A stretch of 64,000 nt of DNA from Halomonas maura (GCF_030409305.1 NZ_JAUFPQ010000017.1:194106-258105), one strand, 5' to 3'; positions 8,530 to 17,076 are shown, counted from the first letter of the stretch. Notes: a model not told the origin generated them from the sequence alone. A program made the numbers and translations.

Positions 8530-9390
8530 ATGCCGGATAGCCGAGAGACGACGCGCAGCCTGCTGATCACCGGCTGCTCCAGCGGGATCGGTCATGCCGC
8601 GGCCCACGGCCTGGCGGCGCGCGGTTGGCGGGTCTTCGCCACGGCTCGGGCCGAGGCGGACGTCGCACGGCTAAAGGAGGAAGGCCTGGAGGCCCTGCCG
8701 CTGGACCTCGCCGACAGCGCCTCGATCGAGGCCGCGGTGGAGGAGGTGCGGCAGCGCACCGGGGGACGACTGACGGCACTGTTCAACAACGGCGCCTACG
8801 GCCAGCCCGGCGCGGTGGAGGACCTGTCACGGGCGGTGCTGCGGGAGCAGCTGGAGACCAACCTGCTGGGCACCCACGAGCTCACCACCCGGGTCCTGCC
8901 GATGATGCGCGCCCAGGGCCACGGGCGCATCGTGCAGAACAGCTCGGTGCTGGGGTTCGCCGCCCTGCCCTACCGCGGTGCCTACGTGTGTTCCAAGTTC
9001 GCCCTCGAGGGCCTCACCGACACCCTGCGCCAGGAGCTTGCGGGCAGCGGCATCCATGTCAGCCTGATCCAGCCCGGCCCCATCACCAGCCGCTTCCGCG
9101 AGAACGCCTACCGCGCCTTCCAGGCGCATATCGACACCGCCCACAGCGCCCATGCGGATACTTACCGGAAGGTGGAGGCCCGCCTGGCCAGCCAGGACGG
9201 CAAGGCCCCCTTCACCCTGGGTCCCGAGGCGGTGGTGGAAAAGCTGATCCACGCCCTGGAGAGCCGCCGCCCACGGCCCCGCTACGCCGTGACGCTGCCC
9301 ACCCAGCTGTTCGCCGCGCTCAAGCGGGTGCTCAGTACGCGGGGCATGGACCGGGTGCTGCTGCGCTCGACCCGCGACGAGCGGGAGTGA
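8530..9390 (+). CDS. SDR family NAD(P)-dependent oxidoreductase
   Basis: 286-residue classical short-chain dehydrogenase. The nucleotide motif is TGCSSGIG (residues 14-21); N87 lies in FNNGAYG; the active site is Ser138/139 with Y152-x3-K156 (AYVCSK). Start supported by AGGAG eight bases upstream. It follows sbcC by 36 bp on the same strand and may be read through from it, but has no functional link to repair that I can see. The C-terminal part (FTLGPEAVVEKLIHAL) is typical of the uncharacterised YbbO/retinol-dehydrogenase-like SDRs. The substrate cannot be told from sequence. Confidence 0.9.
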   Translation: MPDSRETTRSLLITGCSSGIGHAAAHGLAARGWRVFATARAEADVARLKEEGLEALPLDLADSASIEAAVEEVRQRTGGRLTALFNNGAYGQPGAVEDLSRAVLREQLETNLLGTHELTTRVLPMMRAQGHGRIVQNSSVLGFAALPYRGAYVCSKFALEGLTDTLRQELAGSGIHVSLIQPGPITSRFRENAYRAFQAHIDTAHSAHADTYRKVEARLASQDGKAPFTLGPEAVVEKLIHALESRRPRPRYAVTLPTQLFAALKRVLSTRGMDRVLLRSTRDERE

Positions 9391-9486
9391 GCGCCTCCGC
9401 CCCGATGCCGGCCCGAGTCTCGTCGGATGCCATGGCCCCGCTCGGCGGCCGCCGGCGGGTCTGGCGGCATCCCGCCAAGGCGGGTG

Positions 9487-10485
9487 TCATTGCAGCTCGG
9501 CCCTGCCGAGGGTGTTCTCGTCGGTGCCGAACCAGATGGCGTCACGCGCCGGGTCATAGACCATGTGGCGCACCGTGCCGCCCCCGCTGGGGATCTCGAA
9601 GGCCTCGCTCCAGGTTTCCGCCCGGGTATCGAAGGCGACGAAGCGGTTGGGCCGGACGCCGGTTTCCACTATCCAGAAGCGGTCCTCGCCGTCCATGACC
9701 ACGGCGTAGGGCAGCGAGCGCGCCCCCGAGGGCGCCGGCCACTCCTTGACTTCCCCGCTGCCCGGGTCATAGCGGCCGATATGACCGGTCGCATAATCGC
9801 CGTACCAGACCCGACCGTCGGACGCGATGTCCAGCCGTCGAGGCCGGGCCTCCGCACGCGGCAGGTCGATCTCCCGCACCTCGCCGTCCTTCACCGTCGC
9901 CAGCCGGTGGGTGCCGAACAGGGCGACCCAGGGCTGGTCGTCGTGCACCACGATGCCATAGGGGCGCGCCCAGCCACGGGAGACCTCATGCATGGTGAAC
10001 GCCTGGCGTCGGGTATCGAAGAAGCCGATGCGGTTGCCACCCTGTTCGGTAAACCAGAGGTTGCCGTCCCCGTCGAAGGCCATGCTGTGCACATCGCGGC
10101 GGCCATCACCGGGCGGCACGAATGTCTCGATCGCGCCGCTGGCCGGATCCAGCAAGCCGATATGCGCGGCTCGGTTGCCGGCGTACCAGACGCCCTGCGC
10201 ATTGGTGATCACCGTGTGCGGCCCGGTGCCATCCTCCAGGCGGAAGCGTTCGAACTCGCCGCTCTCGGGCGTGAAGCGCCCGACATAGTGGGCCTGCTGG
10301 CTGACGAACCAGACCCGCCCCTCGGCATCCACCCAGGGATCCCGGGCTCGCCCGCCGGCGAAGGGCACGTTCCACTCCGTGATCTCGAGCCGGACGCCCT
10401 CGTTACCGTCTGCCGTCTGCGTCATGGCGGCGCCGGCGCACAAGACGGCCAGCATCAGCCCTGACAGGGTCATCGGTTTGAACAT
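9487..10485 (-). CDS. Secreted beta-propeller protein, Vgb (streptogramin lyase)-like
   Basis: 332 residues, beginning with a signal peptide (MFKPMTLSGLMLAVLCAGAA, then a polar stretch), so probably periplasmic. The body is a series of about seven blades with repeating phrases such as DAEGRVWFVSQQ, GDGNLWFTEQGGNRIG, SDGRVWYGDYATGHIGRYD and EDRFWIVETG, the pattern of the virginiamycin B lyase / SMP-30-like fold. GGGAGG precedes the ATG. A true lyase role would need the catalytic His residues of Vgb, which I cannot place with certainty, so the specific activity is unassigned. It converges on the SDR gene; a CCCGCC-AA-GGCGGG hairpin (9471-9484) lies between them. Confidence 0.8.
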   Translation of the reverse strand: MFKPMTLSGLMLAVLCAGAAMTQTADGNEGVRLEITEWNVPFAGGRARDPWVDAEGRVWFVSQQAHYVGRFTPESGEFERFRLEDGTGPHTVITNAQGVWYAGNRAAHIGLLDPASGAIETFVPPGDGRRDVHSMAFDGDGNLWFTEQGGNRIGFFDTRRQAFTMHEVSRGWARPYGIVVHDDQPWVALFGTHRLATVKDGEVREIDLPRAEARPRRLDIASDGRVWYGDYATGHIGRYDPGSGEVKEWPAPSGARSLPYAVVMDGEDRFWIVETGVRPNRFVAFDTRAETWSEAFEIPSGGGTVRHMVYDPARDAIWFGTDENTLGRAELQ

Positions 10486-10633
10486 CTCGGCCTCCCTCTA
10501 GCCCGGCCCTATCCTCGGGCAAAGGCTCGATGCCATTCCCACCCAGAAGCATCGACCGGTCGGTCGAGAAACGCCAACAGCACGACGCGCACCGGATCGA
10601 TTGGCAATCGTCTCAACGCCGCCCTGCCCCCTC

Positions 10634-12367
10634 TCAGGCCGGGAAGGCCTCGTTCAGCCACTTGATGAAGTTGCGTTTTTGCTTGAACTCGGTGCGCAGC
10701 TGCATCAGCGCCTGCTCGAATGCCTGGCGCTGCGCCGAGGTGTCCAGCGTGTCCCGCAGCTCCTCCAGCAAGGCGATGCCGTCGCGATAGCCCTGGTTGT
10801 TGGTCTGGCGAACCATATGGCGTACCAGGCGCAGGTACAGCGGCAGGCTCTCGTCGGGGTCCTTCAGCGCCTGCGCCAATTGGTGCAACAGACTGGGCGA
10901 CACCGGCCGCTCGGCGCACAGCGCCTGGGCCTCGGCCAGGCGCCCCTCGAACAGATGGATTTCCAGCAAGCTGTCTGCCGTCCGAGGAGCCCAGCCGAAG
11001 GGTGGCTGGGAGGACTGATCGAGCCGCTCCACCAGCCAGTCGCGGACCCGCTGGCGATAATCGACGGCCAGACCACGCGTGGATGACAGTTCCACCAGCT
11101 GGCGATAATCCTCCAGGTGCCGCGTGTGCCGGTAGATGTCCCATTGCAGCGCCGCTGCCGCTTCCGCCTCGCCTCGATGCAGGTGCAGGCGCACCTCGAG
11201 CCGCTGGCGTTCAATCTGCTGGTGAGGAAGCTTTCCGGACGCCGCTTCCGCCGCTCGCGTCAGCCAAGGCTCCACCTGATCCCAGGCTTCATGCGCGATG
11301 CACAGCTCGGCGGCATCCAGGCAGTCCCGCTCGTTGCTGGCGGTCTTCCGGTACAGCGCGAGCATGGACGGCAGGTCGCCGGCGGCCTCGGCATGCTTGA
11401 ACAAGGGGTCGCGCAGGCGAATGTAGCGATACTGCTCCGACCACCCCGCCTTTGCCGGCAGCTCCGGCAAGGCGTCCCAGGCCCGCTGCAGGCGGGCATG
11501 ATAGGCCGCCATGCCCACCTCGCCCAGCGCCTCGACATAGGCATCGGGGATCTCGGGGTACATGTCCTCGCCGCCACCAAATGCCTTGTCATAGAGGTAC
11601 GCCGCCAGCTTGTCGGACGACCAGTCGAGCCGCTTCACGGTCTGGAGATGCAGCGTCTGCAGGGTCGCCTCGCAATGGAAACGAAAGCCGCCGGAGTCGT
11701 CGACGGTCTCCAGCGCCCGGGCCATGCGCGACAGCGCATAGTCCACCAGCGTCAGGCACTTGTCCGCGGACAGTTGCGGCGCCTGCTCGGCGAGCTGGTC
11801 GACGACGGCCTCCGCCCTGGCGAAGTAGGCACTCACCTGGCCGTAACGGTAAAGATCGCGGTTGATGGGAAACGCCGCCGTGATGCGCTTCTTCAGCGCC
11901 TTGTGATCCAGCACGCCGAGCACCGCATCGGCCCGCAGCGACCACTGCTGGCGCAGCAGCGGGTCATTCTCGATCAGTGACTGGAGCGCCTCGACCAGCG
12001 ACGGCTTGTCCATCTGCTGCAGGTAGGCGCGAATCCGCTCCGCTGCATCGCCCTCCGTCAGCCGCGTCTGCTCGGCCTGGTCCGCGCGGTACGCCAGGGC
12101 GGTCGCCACGCAATGCTTGCAGAAGTCGATGCCCTCGGAGGCCGGGCAATCGCAGCCGCCCTCCAGGCCCCGCTTGCTCAGTTTCAGCACCACGCGATAG
12201 CGCTCGCTGCCCTCCACATCGGCGGTGATGGTGGCGCCTTTCCTGTTCCAGCCGACCACCATGCCCTCGCGGTAATACTCCACGCCGCGTCCGAAGGCGG
12301 CCTCCCCGGCGAGCATGGCCAGCTGCCGATCGGTCAGGAGTGCCGCCTCGTCCTGCGTTGCTGTCAT
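10634..12367 (-). CDS. SWIM zinc-finger domain protein
   Basis: 577 residues from the ATG at 12367; an upstream in-frame start at 12427 would add a non-conserved basic leader. A SWIM finger C-x-C-x8-C-x-H is visible at C72, C74, C83 and H85 (GCDCPASEGIDFCKHC). The rest is alpha-helical and TPR-like, with repeated E/A/L-rich segments and a C-terminal region of the kind found in large SWIM-helical proteins of unknown role. SWIM fingers bind DNA or protein. The gene stands alone between convergent or unrelated neighbours, and no partner helicase gene (SNF2 type, sometimes adjacent) is present. Confidence 0.85.
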   Translation of the reverse strand: MTATQDEAALLTDRQLAMLAGEAAFGRGVEYYREGMVVGWNRKGATITADVEGSERYRVVLKLSKRGLEGGCDCPASEGIDFCKHCVATALAYRADQAEQTRLTEGDAAERIRAYLQQMDKPSLVEALQSLIENDPLLRQQWSLRADAVLGVLDHKALKKRITAAFPINRDLYRYGQVSAYFARAEAVVDQLAEQAPQLSADKCLTLVDYALSRMARALETVDDSGGFRFHCEATLQTLHLQTVKRLDWSSDKLAAYLYDKAFGGGEDMYPEIPDAYVEALGEVGMAAYHARLQRAWDALPELPAKAGWSEQYRYIRLRDPLFKHAEAAGDLPSMLALYRKTASNERDCLDAAELCIAHEAWDQVEPWLTRAAEAASGKLPHQQIERQRLEVRLHLHRGEAEAAAALQWDIYRHTRHLEDYRQLVELSSTRGLAVDYRQRVRDWLVERLDQSSQPPFGWAPRTADSLLEIHLFEGRLAEAQALCAERPVSPSLLHQLAQALKDPDESLPLYLRLVRHMVRQTNNQGYRDGIALLEELRDTLDTSAQRQAFEQALMQLRTEFKQKRNFIKWLNEAFPA

Positions 12368-12472
12368 TCTTGAAGCCCTTCCAGCGCCTGACTGCCTGAG
12401 AATCAAGCAGCCAATGCTACGCCGCACCGCCTCGGGGCGCCAAGCATCGCAACACGTCGGCGAACCCGTCAG

Positions 12473-12499
12473 TGACTTTCAAGGACCCGTCCTGATTTC
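12473..12499. repeat. REP-like motif, left copy of a direct pair
   Basis: TGACTTTCAAGGACCCGT followed by CCTGATTTC. The core TCAAGGACCCGTCC(C)TGA is nearly self-complementary. The same motif in the same orientation occurs at 13795-13824, so the two copies bracket the 111-residue conserved gene and the PhzF-like gene. Confidence 0.7.
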
Positions 12500-12520
12500 T
12501 CCGTCGTCTTGATGCCATCA

Positions 12521-12856
12521 TCAAGGCTCCTTACGCAACGTCATCGCCGATTCATCTCCCATATGGATGAATAATTGCCCTTCTGCATCCTCACTGTCAC
12601 CAAGCACGACCCAGCCCCGGCCACTACACTCATCGCCTTCGTCATCTCCCTGCCAGGAGAATTCAGCGCGGCGCTTATCCACCGAATACCTCACATTCAT
12701 CCAACCGTGAACGGCACCGAACAGGAACTCACCTTCGTTACCGCTGAACTGGACGTAGCCAGGCTCAGTGAGATCGACGTAATCCTGCGGCCACGTTTCC
12801 ATCCAGGTAATACGCCAGCGTCCACTCAAACTCTGCACAGCATTCTCCTGATCCAA
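12521..12856 (-). CDS. Small conserved acidic protein of unknown function
   Basis: 111 residues. The sequence (SGRWRITWMETWPQDYVDL, then EFLFGAVHGWMNVRY, FSWQGDDEGDECSGRGW and GQLFIHMGDES) matches a widespread but uncharacterised family of short cytosolic proteins that I recognise only as a conserved hypothetical. There is no signal peptide or membrane segment; it is rich in Trp, Asp and Glu and predicted mostly beta. It lies within the block bracketed by two copies of a REP-like motif and shares it with the PhzF-like gene. These small proteins are often accessory-genome cargo, which fits that placement. Confidence 0.75.
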   Translation of the reverse strand: MDQENAVQSLSGRWRITWMETWPQDYVDLTEPGYVQFSGNEGEFLFGAVHGWMNVRYSVDKRRAEFSWQGDDEGDECSGRGWVVLGDSEDAEGQLFIHMGDESAMTLRKEP

Positions 12857-12903
12857 CCCATCGGTGTCGGCCTATACTGGCCGGGACCCAGGTGATTGAC
12901 TAC

Positions 12904-13782
12904 TCACTCTGTAACACGGAGCGCCCCCGCTCCGACAATCACCGCATGTCCAGCAATTCGGATGGTCAGGTCGAAGCCATCGCGTTGGGCCTCGGCAATT
13001 ATTCGGCTCGGCCGCCCCATCTCGATGCCCTGGTCGATTTGCCAACGCCATGGGCCGGAATCCTCTTTATCCGTTGCCAGTTTCCCCGCCAGGGCCGCGA
13101 CGGCACTGCCGGTGGCCGGATCTTCGCGCACTCCACCTTCAGTGGAGAACATCCGGGTGCGCAGGCGTTGTTTCTTCCGGGATTGATCGTCGGCAACGTA
13201 GAGATAGATCTGCTCATAACCGCTGGGTGACACCCATTCCACCCAGACGCCTGGCGAGGGCCGTGCCCTCTCGAGCGCTTCCAGTGAATCGAGTTCGATC
13301 AGATGATAGGGCAGCCCGCAAGATGCCAGCACTGGCGCGCCGACGACCTGACTGGCCTTCAAGCCAATCAACTCTGCAGCCACCGCCCGGTTCAGCGGGC
13401 TGGCCATGATGCTGAGGGGTTCCGGCGTGGTGAAGCGGGCCAGATCCTGTTCGTAATCCACTACCAAGGGTCCGGCGCCGGCCTCGAGCGTGAGAGGCCT
13501 ATCACGCTGGGCCATGCCCAGTTCCGCCAGCAGGTGCGCCGTGCCTATCGTCGGGTGACCGGCAAAGGGCAGCTCCATGGTCGGCGTGAAGATACGGATG
13601 GGGTAACGGGCCAGCCCCGTGGCCTGTCCGACGAATACCGTCTCGGAAAGGTTCAGCTCGTTGGCAATGGCCTGCATCGTGCCGGTATCCAGCCCTTCGG
13701 CTCGGGGGAACACCGCCAGCGGGTTCCCGGCAAAAGCCCGGTCGGTGAAGACATCGAGCAGGGCGTACTCATGTCCTTTCAT
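12904..13782 (-). CDS. PhzF-family isomerase/epimerase
   Basis: 292 residues from the ATG at 13782. GGAGA seven bases upstream decides this start; an ATG at 13794 would place the ribosome site inside the flanking repeat. The family hallmarks are visible: AFAGNPLAVF near the N terminus, the catalytic Glu47 in NELNLSETVF, ELPFAGHPTIGTA, and REDPATGSA in the second half. PhzF isomerises a dihydro-anthranilate in phenazine synthesis, but most stand-alone members act on unknown substrates, and no phenazine genes are near. It is a single gene, with the repeat motif ending about 12 bases upstream of its ribosome site. Confidence 0.9.
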   Translation of the reverse strand: MKGHEYALLDVFTDRAFAGNPLAVFPRAEGLDTGTMQAIANELNLSETVFVGQATGLARYPIRIFTPTMELPFAGHPTIGTAHLLAELGMAQRDRPLTLEAGAGPLVVDYEQDLARFTTPEPLSIMASPLNRAVAAELIGLKASQVVGAPVLASCGLPYHLIELDSLEALERARPSPGVWVEWVSPSGYEQIYLYVADDQSRKKQRLRTRMFSTEGGVREDPATGSAVAALAGKLATDKEDSGPWRWQIDQGIEMGRPSRIIAEAQRDGFDLTIRIAGHAVIVGAGALRVTE

Positions 13783-13794
13783 GGTGATCTCCAT

Positions 13795-13824
13795 TGACTT
13801 TCAAGGACCCGTCCCTGATTTCCG
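13795..13824. repeat. REP-like motif, right copy of a direct pair
   Basis: TGACTTTCAAGGACCCGTCC followed by CTGATTTCCG, the same motif and orientation as at 12473-12499 with one extra C. The palindromic core is TCAAGGACCCGTCCCTGA. It sits directly upstream of the PhzF-like gene. Confidence 0.7.
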
Positions 13825-13837
13825 CTGATGTCCGGGT

Positions 13838-15157
13838 TCAAGGCGGCGCCGCGCAACCGGCCGGGCCGGTATCACCGGGCAATTCGCGAATCCTGACCCT
13901 CAGGTCATGGCGCCGGTAGGCGGTATCGAAGGCCTGAACCTCGACCACGGTGGCGTGACGCCTGCTGACCAGACGCGGCGCCGAGTGGTGCACGAAGCGC
14001 TCGCCGTCCAGCGTCAGTTGCAGGCGTGGCAGAGTGTCCTCGCCATAATCCAGGCGCAGCGACTCGAACCGCCAGGCCAGCGGCGCATCCTCGGCACAGC
14101 TCGCCAGGTCCACGGGAACTCCCGGCATGAGTTCGACGCGCTGCCGCTCCAGTTCCCTGCCCTGCGCATCGCTCACCACCAGCCGATAGCTGCGTGGCCC
14201 CATGGCCAACGAGCCCTCCTCGGGAAGCGACGCCAGCAGCGCGGCGCGCACGGGCTCGACCGGCCCGAGAGGGGGCTGATACGGCAGCCTGTCCCCGGGA
14301 CCGGGGCGATAGACGAAGCGCAGCGAGAGCAGCCGCTCACTGGATGTATCGAGCCCCGGCACCGTACCCGACATGGCGCTCACTGCGCCGGGCTCCCAGG
14401 CCAGCTTGGCGTGCCGCCCCTGCGGAGTGCGCAGGAAGAGGGTGCCCGGGGTGTCGTCGAGCACCAGGCGTGGCGCCGTGGGCGGCTCGGGCGAGGCATC
14501 CAGATAGCGCAGCAGGTAGTCCCAGGACGGCGTGGCGATGCCCTGGGCAGCGGCCGGCACGAAGTGGAGCCCTCCCCCATCGGGCACGCCCAGGGTGACC
14601 TCGAGGGGCTCGCGACTCAGCGCGAGAGGATAGAGATCGACCCGCGCAGGGTCGCGAGCCGGGGCGTGGTCGAGGAACGACCAGCCGAAGGGCTCGCCGG
14701 CCTCATCCCAGCCCAGATAGGCGGTGCCGCCGGGCAGCCGCTCGTCGCGGTCGGCCACCGTCTGCAGCAGCAGGTTCGCCCCCGGCGGCACAGGGCCCAC
14801 CGCCAGGGAGTGAAACCCCGCCGCCTCCGCCATGAGCCGGCCACCGCCAGTGCCCACCAGCCATACCGGGCCGGGCATCGGCACCCGAAAGCGCCCCTCG
14901 GCGTCGGTGATCGCGGTGACCACATAGCCCTTGTCCCAGATCAGTTGCCCATCATGCTCGCTGCGCCCCCAGCCCTGGCGGCGCACGGTGATGGTGGCGC
15001 CGGCTACCGGCACATCGCCGTGATATTCGACCAGCTGGCCTGCTACCGGCGCCGGGGACAGCCACCACAGCGCCAGCCACACCAGCAACGCCAACCCGGC
15101 CAGGGTCGCGACCAGCCCCGCGACGAGGCGACGAAAACATACGGCGCTGCCCATCAT
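13838..15157 (-). CDS. Membrane-anchored protein with a carboxypeptidase-regulatory-like domain
   Basis: 439 residues. One N-terminal hydrophobic segment (residues about 10-33, LVAGLVATLAGLALLVWLALWWL) anchors it in the inner membrane, with the remainder periplasmic. Residues about 38-105 (VPVAGATITVRRQGW, TDAEGRFRVPMPGPVWL) look like a transthyretin-like carboxypeptidase-regulatory fold, a beta sandwich used for binding rather than catalysis. The rest is beta-rich with no motif I recognise. Its ATG overlaps the stop of the upstream 15154-15546 gene by 4 bp (ATGA), so the pair forms one unit. Function unknown. Confidence 0.75.
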   Translation of the reverse strand: MMGSAVCFRRLVAGLVATLAGLALLVWLALWWLSPAPVAGQLVEYHGDVPVAGATITVRRQGWGRSEHDGQLIWDKGYVVTAITDAEGRFRVPMPGPVWLVGTGGGRLMAEAAGFHSLAVGPVPPGANLLLQTVADRDERLPGGTAYLGWDEAGEPFGWSFLDHAPARDPARVDLYPLALSREPLEVTLGVPDGGGLHFVPAAAQGIATPSWDYLLRYLDASPEPPTAPRLVLDDTPGTLFLRTPQGRHAKLAWEPGAVSAMSGTVPGLDTSSERLLSLRFVYRPGPGDRLPYQPPLGPVEPVRAALLASLPEEGSLAMGPRSYRLVVSDAQGRELERQRVELMPGVPVDLASCAEDAPLAWRFESLRLDYGEDTLPRLQLTLDGERFVHHSAPRLVSRRHATVVEVQAFDTAYRRHDLRVRIRELPGDTGPAGCAAPP

Positions 15158-15546
15158 GGCGCCTCGGTGTGCGGCACGCCACGCAGGAACTCGGCAGCCG
15201 CCACGGCCGCTCCCGGATGCTGCGCTACCAGCACGATATTCTCGGGCCCCAAGGGAATATGGAGCACCGCCTCCAGCAGCCTCTCGCCCCGGAAGGTCAC
15301 GGACGGGCGTTCACCCTGATGCGTGGAGAGCAGGCGCCGGAAGGCGCCGAAACAGCCCGGCGTCTCGGCCATGTCGAAACGGAGATGCACGAGCCCAGCA
15401 TCGCCCGTGGCATGCGCGACCCGCTGGACGCAGGCCGGAGTCAACACGAAGCGCTCGCCGCCCACGGTGAAGGCCACACCCGACTCCTCGGCCTGGGCCA
15501 TGGGTGCCGACAGGATCAGCACAGCAAACAGCGGCAGGTACGGCAT
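15154..15546 (-). CDS. Small secreted protein of unknown function
   Basis: About 130 residues from the ATG at 15546 (a GTG at 15555 is possible; GGGGAGGGG fits either). It starts with a clear signal peptide (MPYLPLFAVLILSAPMAQAEE, cleavage after AQA). The mature part carries two cysteines (TPACVQR and TPGCFGA), which could form a disulfide in the periplasm, and a beta-rich core resembling the P1-type domain of SecD-like proteins (FRGERLLEAVLHIPLGPENIVLV). It is coupled by an ATGA overlap to the downstream membrane-anchored protein and probably works with it outside the cytoplasm. Confidence 0.7.
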   Translation of the reverse strand: MPYLPLFAVLILSAPMAQAEESGVAFTVGGERFVLTPACVQRVAHATGDAGLVHLRFDMAETPGCFGAFRRLLSTHQGERPSVTFRGERLLEAVLHIPLGPENIVLVAQHPGAAVAAAEFLRGVPHTEAP

Positions 15547-16103
15547 GGCTCCCACCCCTCCCCCAATGCAGCAAGCATAGCAACGGCATCCCTCAGCCTG
15601 ATGGCACCGCCACCCGGGCCATGCAGATCTTCAGTTATCACTCCGTTCGGACTCAACGAACCCAAACCATGCGACGGACCTGCGAATCATCCGCCGTTGA
15701 TCATCACCCGCGGCAAGGCCCCGTCAGTGGCGATGCTCTCGCTGGAAGTCTCCGCCGAGGTGTGCAAAATCCGTCGGCGGCCCGAGCCCCCTTCAATAGC
15801 GTTGCACTCGGATCTCGAGACCGCCATGTCTTGAGAACATGTCGATTCCATCGACATGTCCCGCCGACGTGTCGAAACAACGGCGACCCTTAAACATGTC
15901 GCGCAGACATGTCGATGGGGTGGACATGAGCGGGCGCCAGCGCGTGGCAGGCAGCGCTCCCGAAGGAGAGACCCATCCGCTCGACGACAGAGGGCATCAC
16001 TCGCGGGCTCGAGTGCTACCTCGTGGGACGGCCTTGGGGCGCGGCGGTCGCGCCGGTGAAGCTCACGCGGTGCGTGGCGTGGGCACGGCCGGTCGCGCGC
16101 GGC
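15547..16103. other. 557-bp stretch without a gene
   Basis: No convincing coding frame was found on either strand. The left 250 bp is moderately AT-richer than its flanks. The middle holds the CATGTC-rich cluster described separately (15825-15928). The right edge has a CTCAGGC-AA-GCCTGAG hairpin (16103-16118) that overlaps the lactonase stop codon and could serve as that operon's terminator, although no T run follows. Confidence 0.6.
15825..15928. repeat. Cluster of CATGTC/GACATG repeats with a perfect short hairpin
   Basis: CATGTC occurs at 15825, 15838, 15855, 15895 and 15908, with near copies GACGTGTCG (about 15866) and GGACATGAG (15922). ACATGTCGAT-TCC-ATCGACATGT (15837-15859) is a perfect inverted repeat with 10-bp arms. 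Such a density of one palindromic hexamer in about 100 bp is not expected by chance and suggests a protein-binding array or the remnant of a repeat element. Confidence 0.55.
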
Positions 16104-17045
16104 TCAGGCAAGCCTGAGTGGCGGTTCGGCCAGGCCCCGGCAGCCGGGCAGGCGCTCGGCCAGCTCGATGGCGAAGACGCCGCCATCCGCCGCCTCCGGG
16201 GCCGCCATGCCCTCCCGGGCGGTGGTGACATAGAGGGTGGTGAGGGCCGCGCCGCCAAACACCGGACAGGAGGGCTGGCGCGCGGGCACCCGCACGTGGG
16301 CGATCTCGTCGCCCTCGGGGCTCAACCGGGCCACGCGCCCGGCGCCCCACAGGGCGATCCACAGGCAGCCCTCGCTATCCATCACGGCCCCGTCCGGGCC
16401 GCCCCCCGACTGGCGCAGGTCGGCCCAAAGCTCGGGGTCGGCGAACGCGCCATCCTGGCCACGCACGGGGAAGCCCTGGTCGTCCAGCGCCCAGCGCATC
16501 ACCCAGCCGGTCGCGGTGTCGCTGACGTAGGCGTGGCGGCCGTCCGGCGAGAAGCACAGGGCGTTGGGGATGGTCAGCCCCCGGCGCAGCCGGGTGAGCT
16601 CGCCGCGATGCAGGCGATAGAGGCTGCCGGCGCCCGGCTCGGCACCGAGCCCCATGGTGGAGAGCCACAGGCTGCCATGGGTATCGACGCGGGCATCGTT
16701 GCTGCGGGTGACGGGGTTGTCGGCCTCGAAGGGCAGGAAGTCGCGGGTCGCGCCGGTCTGCGGGTCGAAGCGCGACAGGCGGTTCTCCGCCACCAGCAGG
16801 TAGTCATCGTCGCGGGTCAGCGCCGCATAGGAGGTCCGGTGCGCCAGCCGGGTGACGCGATGCTCACGGCCATCGCCGCGGGCACGGTGCAGCTCGCCGG
16901 CCAGGATATCCAGCCAGCGCAGCTCGCTGCGCCCTGCGTCCCAGCCGGGGCCCTCGCCCAGCTCGCAGCGACTGTCGATCAGCCACTTCGCCTGGCCGAG
17001 GCACGGGCCGGACGGCAAGGTTTCGTCGGAGGGGGACTCGCTCAT
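16104..17045 (-). CDS. SMP-30/gluconolactonase-family sugar lactonase
   Basis: 313-residue six-bladed propeller lactonase. Metal-site phrases of the family are present: CELGEGPGWD (the metal-binding Glu), SNDARVDTHGSLWLSTMG (Asn and Asp) and IPNALCFSPDGRHAYVSDT (the second Asn and Asp). As the last gene of the dgo operon it most likely opens D-galactono-1,4-lactone to D-galactonate. Its ATG is preceded by CAGGAG; between this site and the dgoA stop is a run of 13 C on its coding strand (17064-17076). Specificity is inferred from context only; arabinono- or glucono-lactone are alternatives. Confidence 0.88.
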   Translation of the reverse strand: MSESPSDETLPSGPCLGQAKWLIDSRCELGEGPGWDAGRSELRWLDILAGELHRARGDGREHRVTRLAHRTSYAALTRDDDYLLVAENRLSRFDPQTGATRDFLPFEADNPVTRSNDARVDTHGSLWLSTMGLGAEPGAGSLYRLHRGELTRLRRGLTIPNALCFSPDGRHAYVSDTATGWVMRWALDDQGFPVRGQDGAFADPELWADLRQSGGGPDGAVMDSEGCLWIALWGAGRVARLSPEGDEIAHVRVPARQPSCPVFGGAALTTLYVTTAREGMAAPEAADGGVFAIELAERLPGCRGLAEPPLRLA

Positions 17046-17063
17046 GCTCGGGGGCTCCTGCCA

Positions 17064-17076
17064 GGGGGGGGGGGGG
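17064..17076. repeat. 13-bp poly-G/poly-C tract
   Basis: Thirteen consecutive G on the + strand (C on the coding strand of the operon) immediately follow the dgoA TGA and precede the lactonase ribosome site. A homopolymer of this length is prone to slippage. Confidence 0.9.

Noticed and set aside
12904-13782. Phenazine biosynthesis
   Set aside because: Only a PhzF-like gene is present, without the other phz genes. Stand-alone PhzF relatives are common and have other, unknown substrates.
12473-13824. Integron-type gene cassette
   Set aside because: The flanking motif is short and lacks the R and L box layout of attC sites; no integron integrase is present. A REP-type origin fits better.
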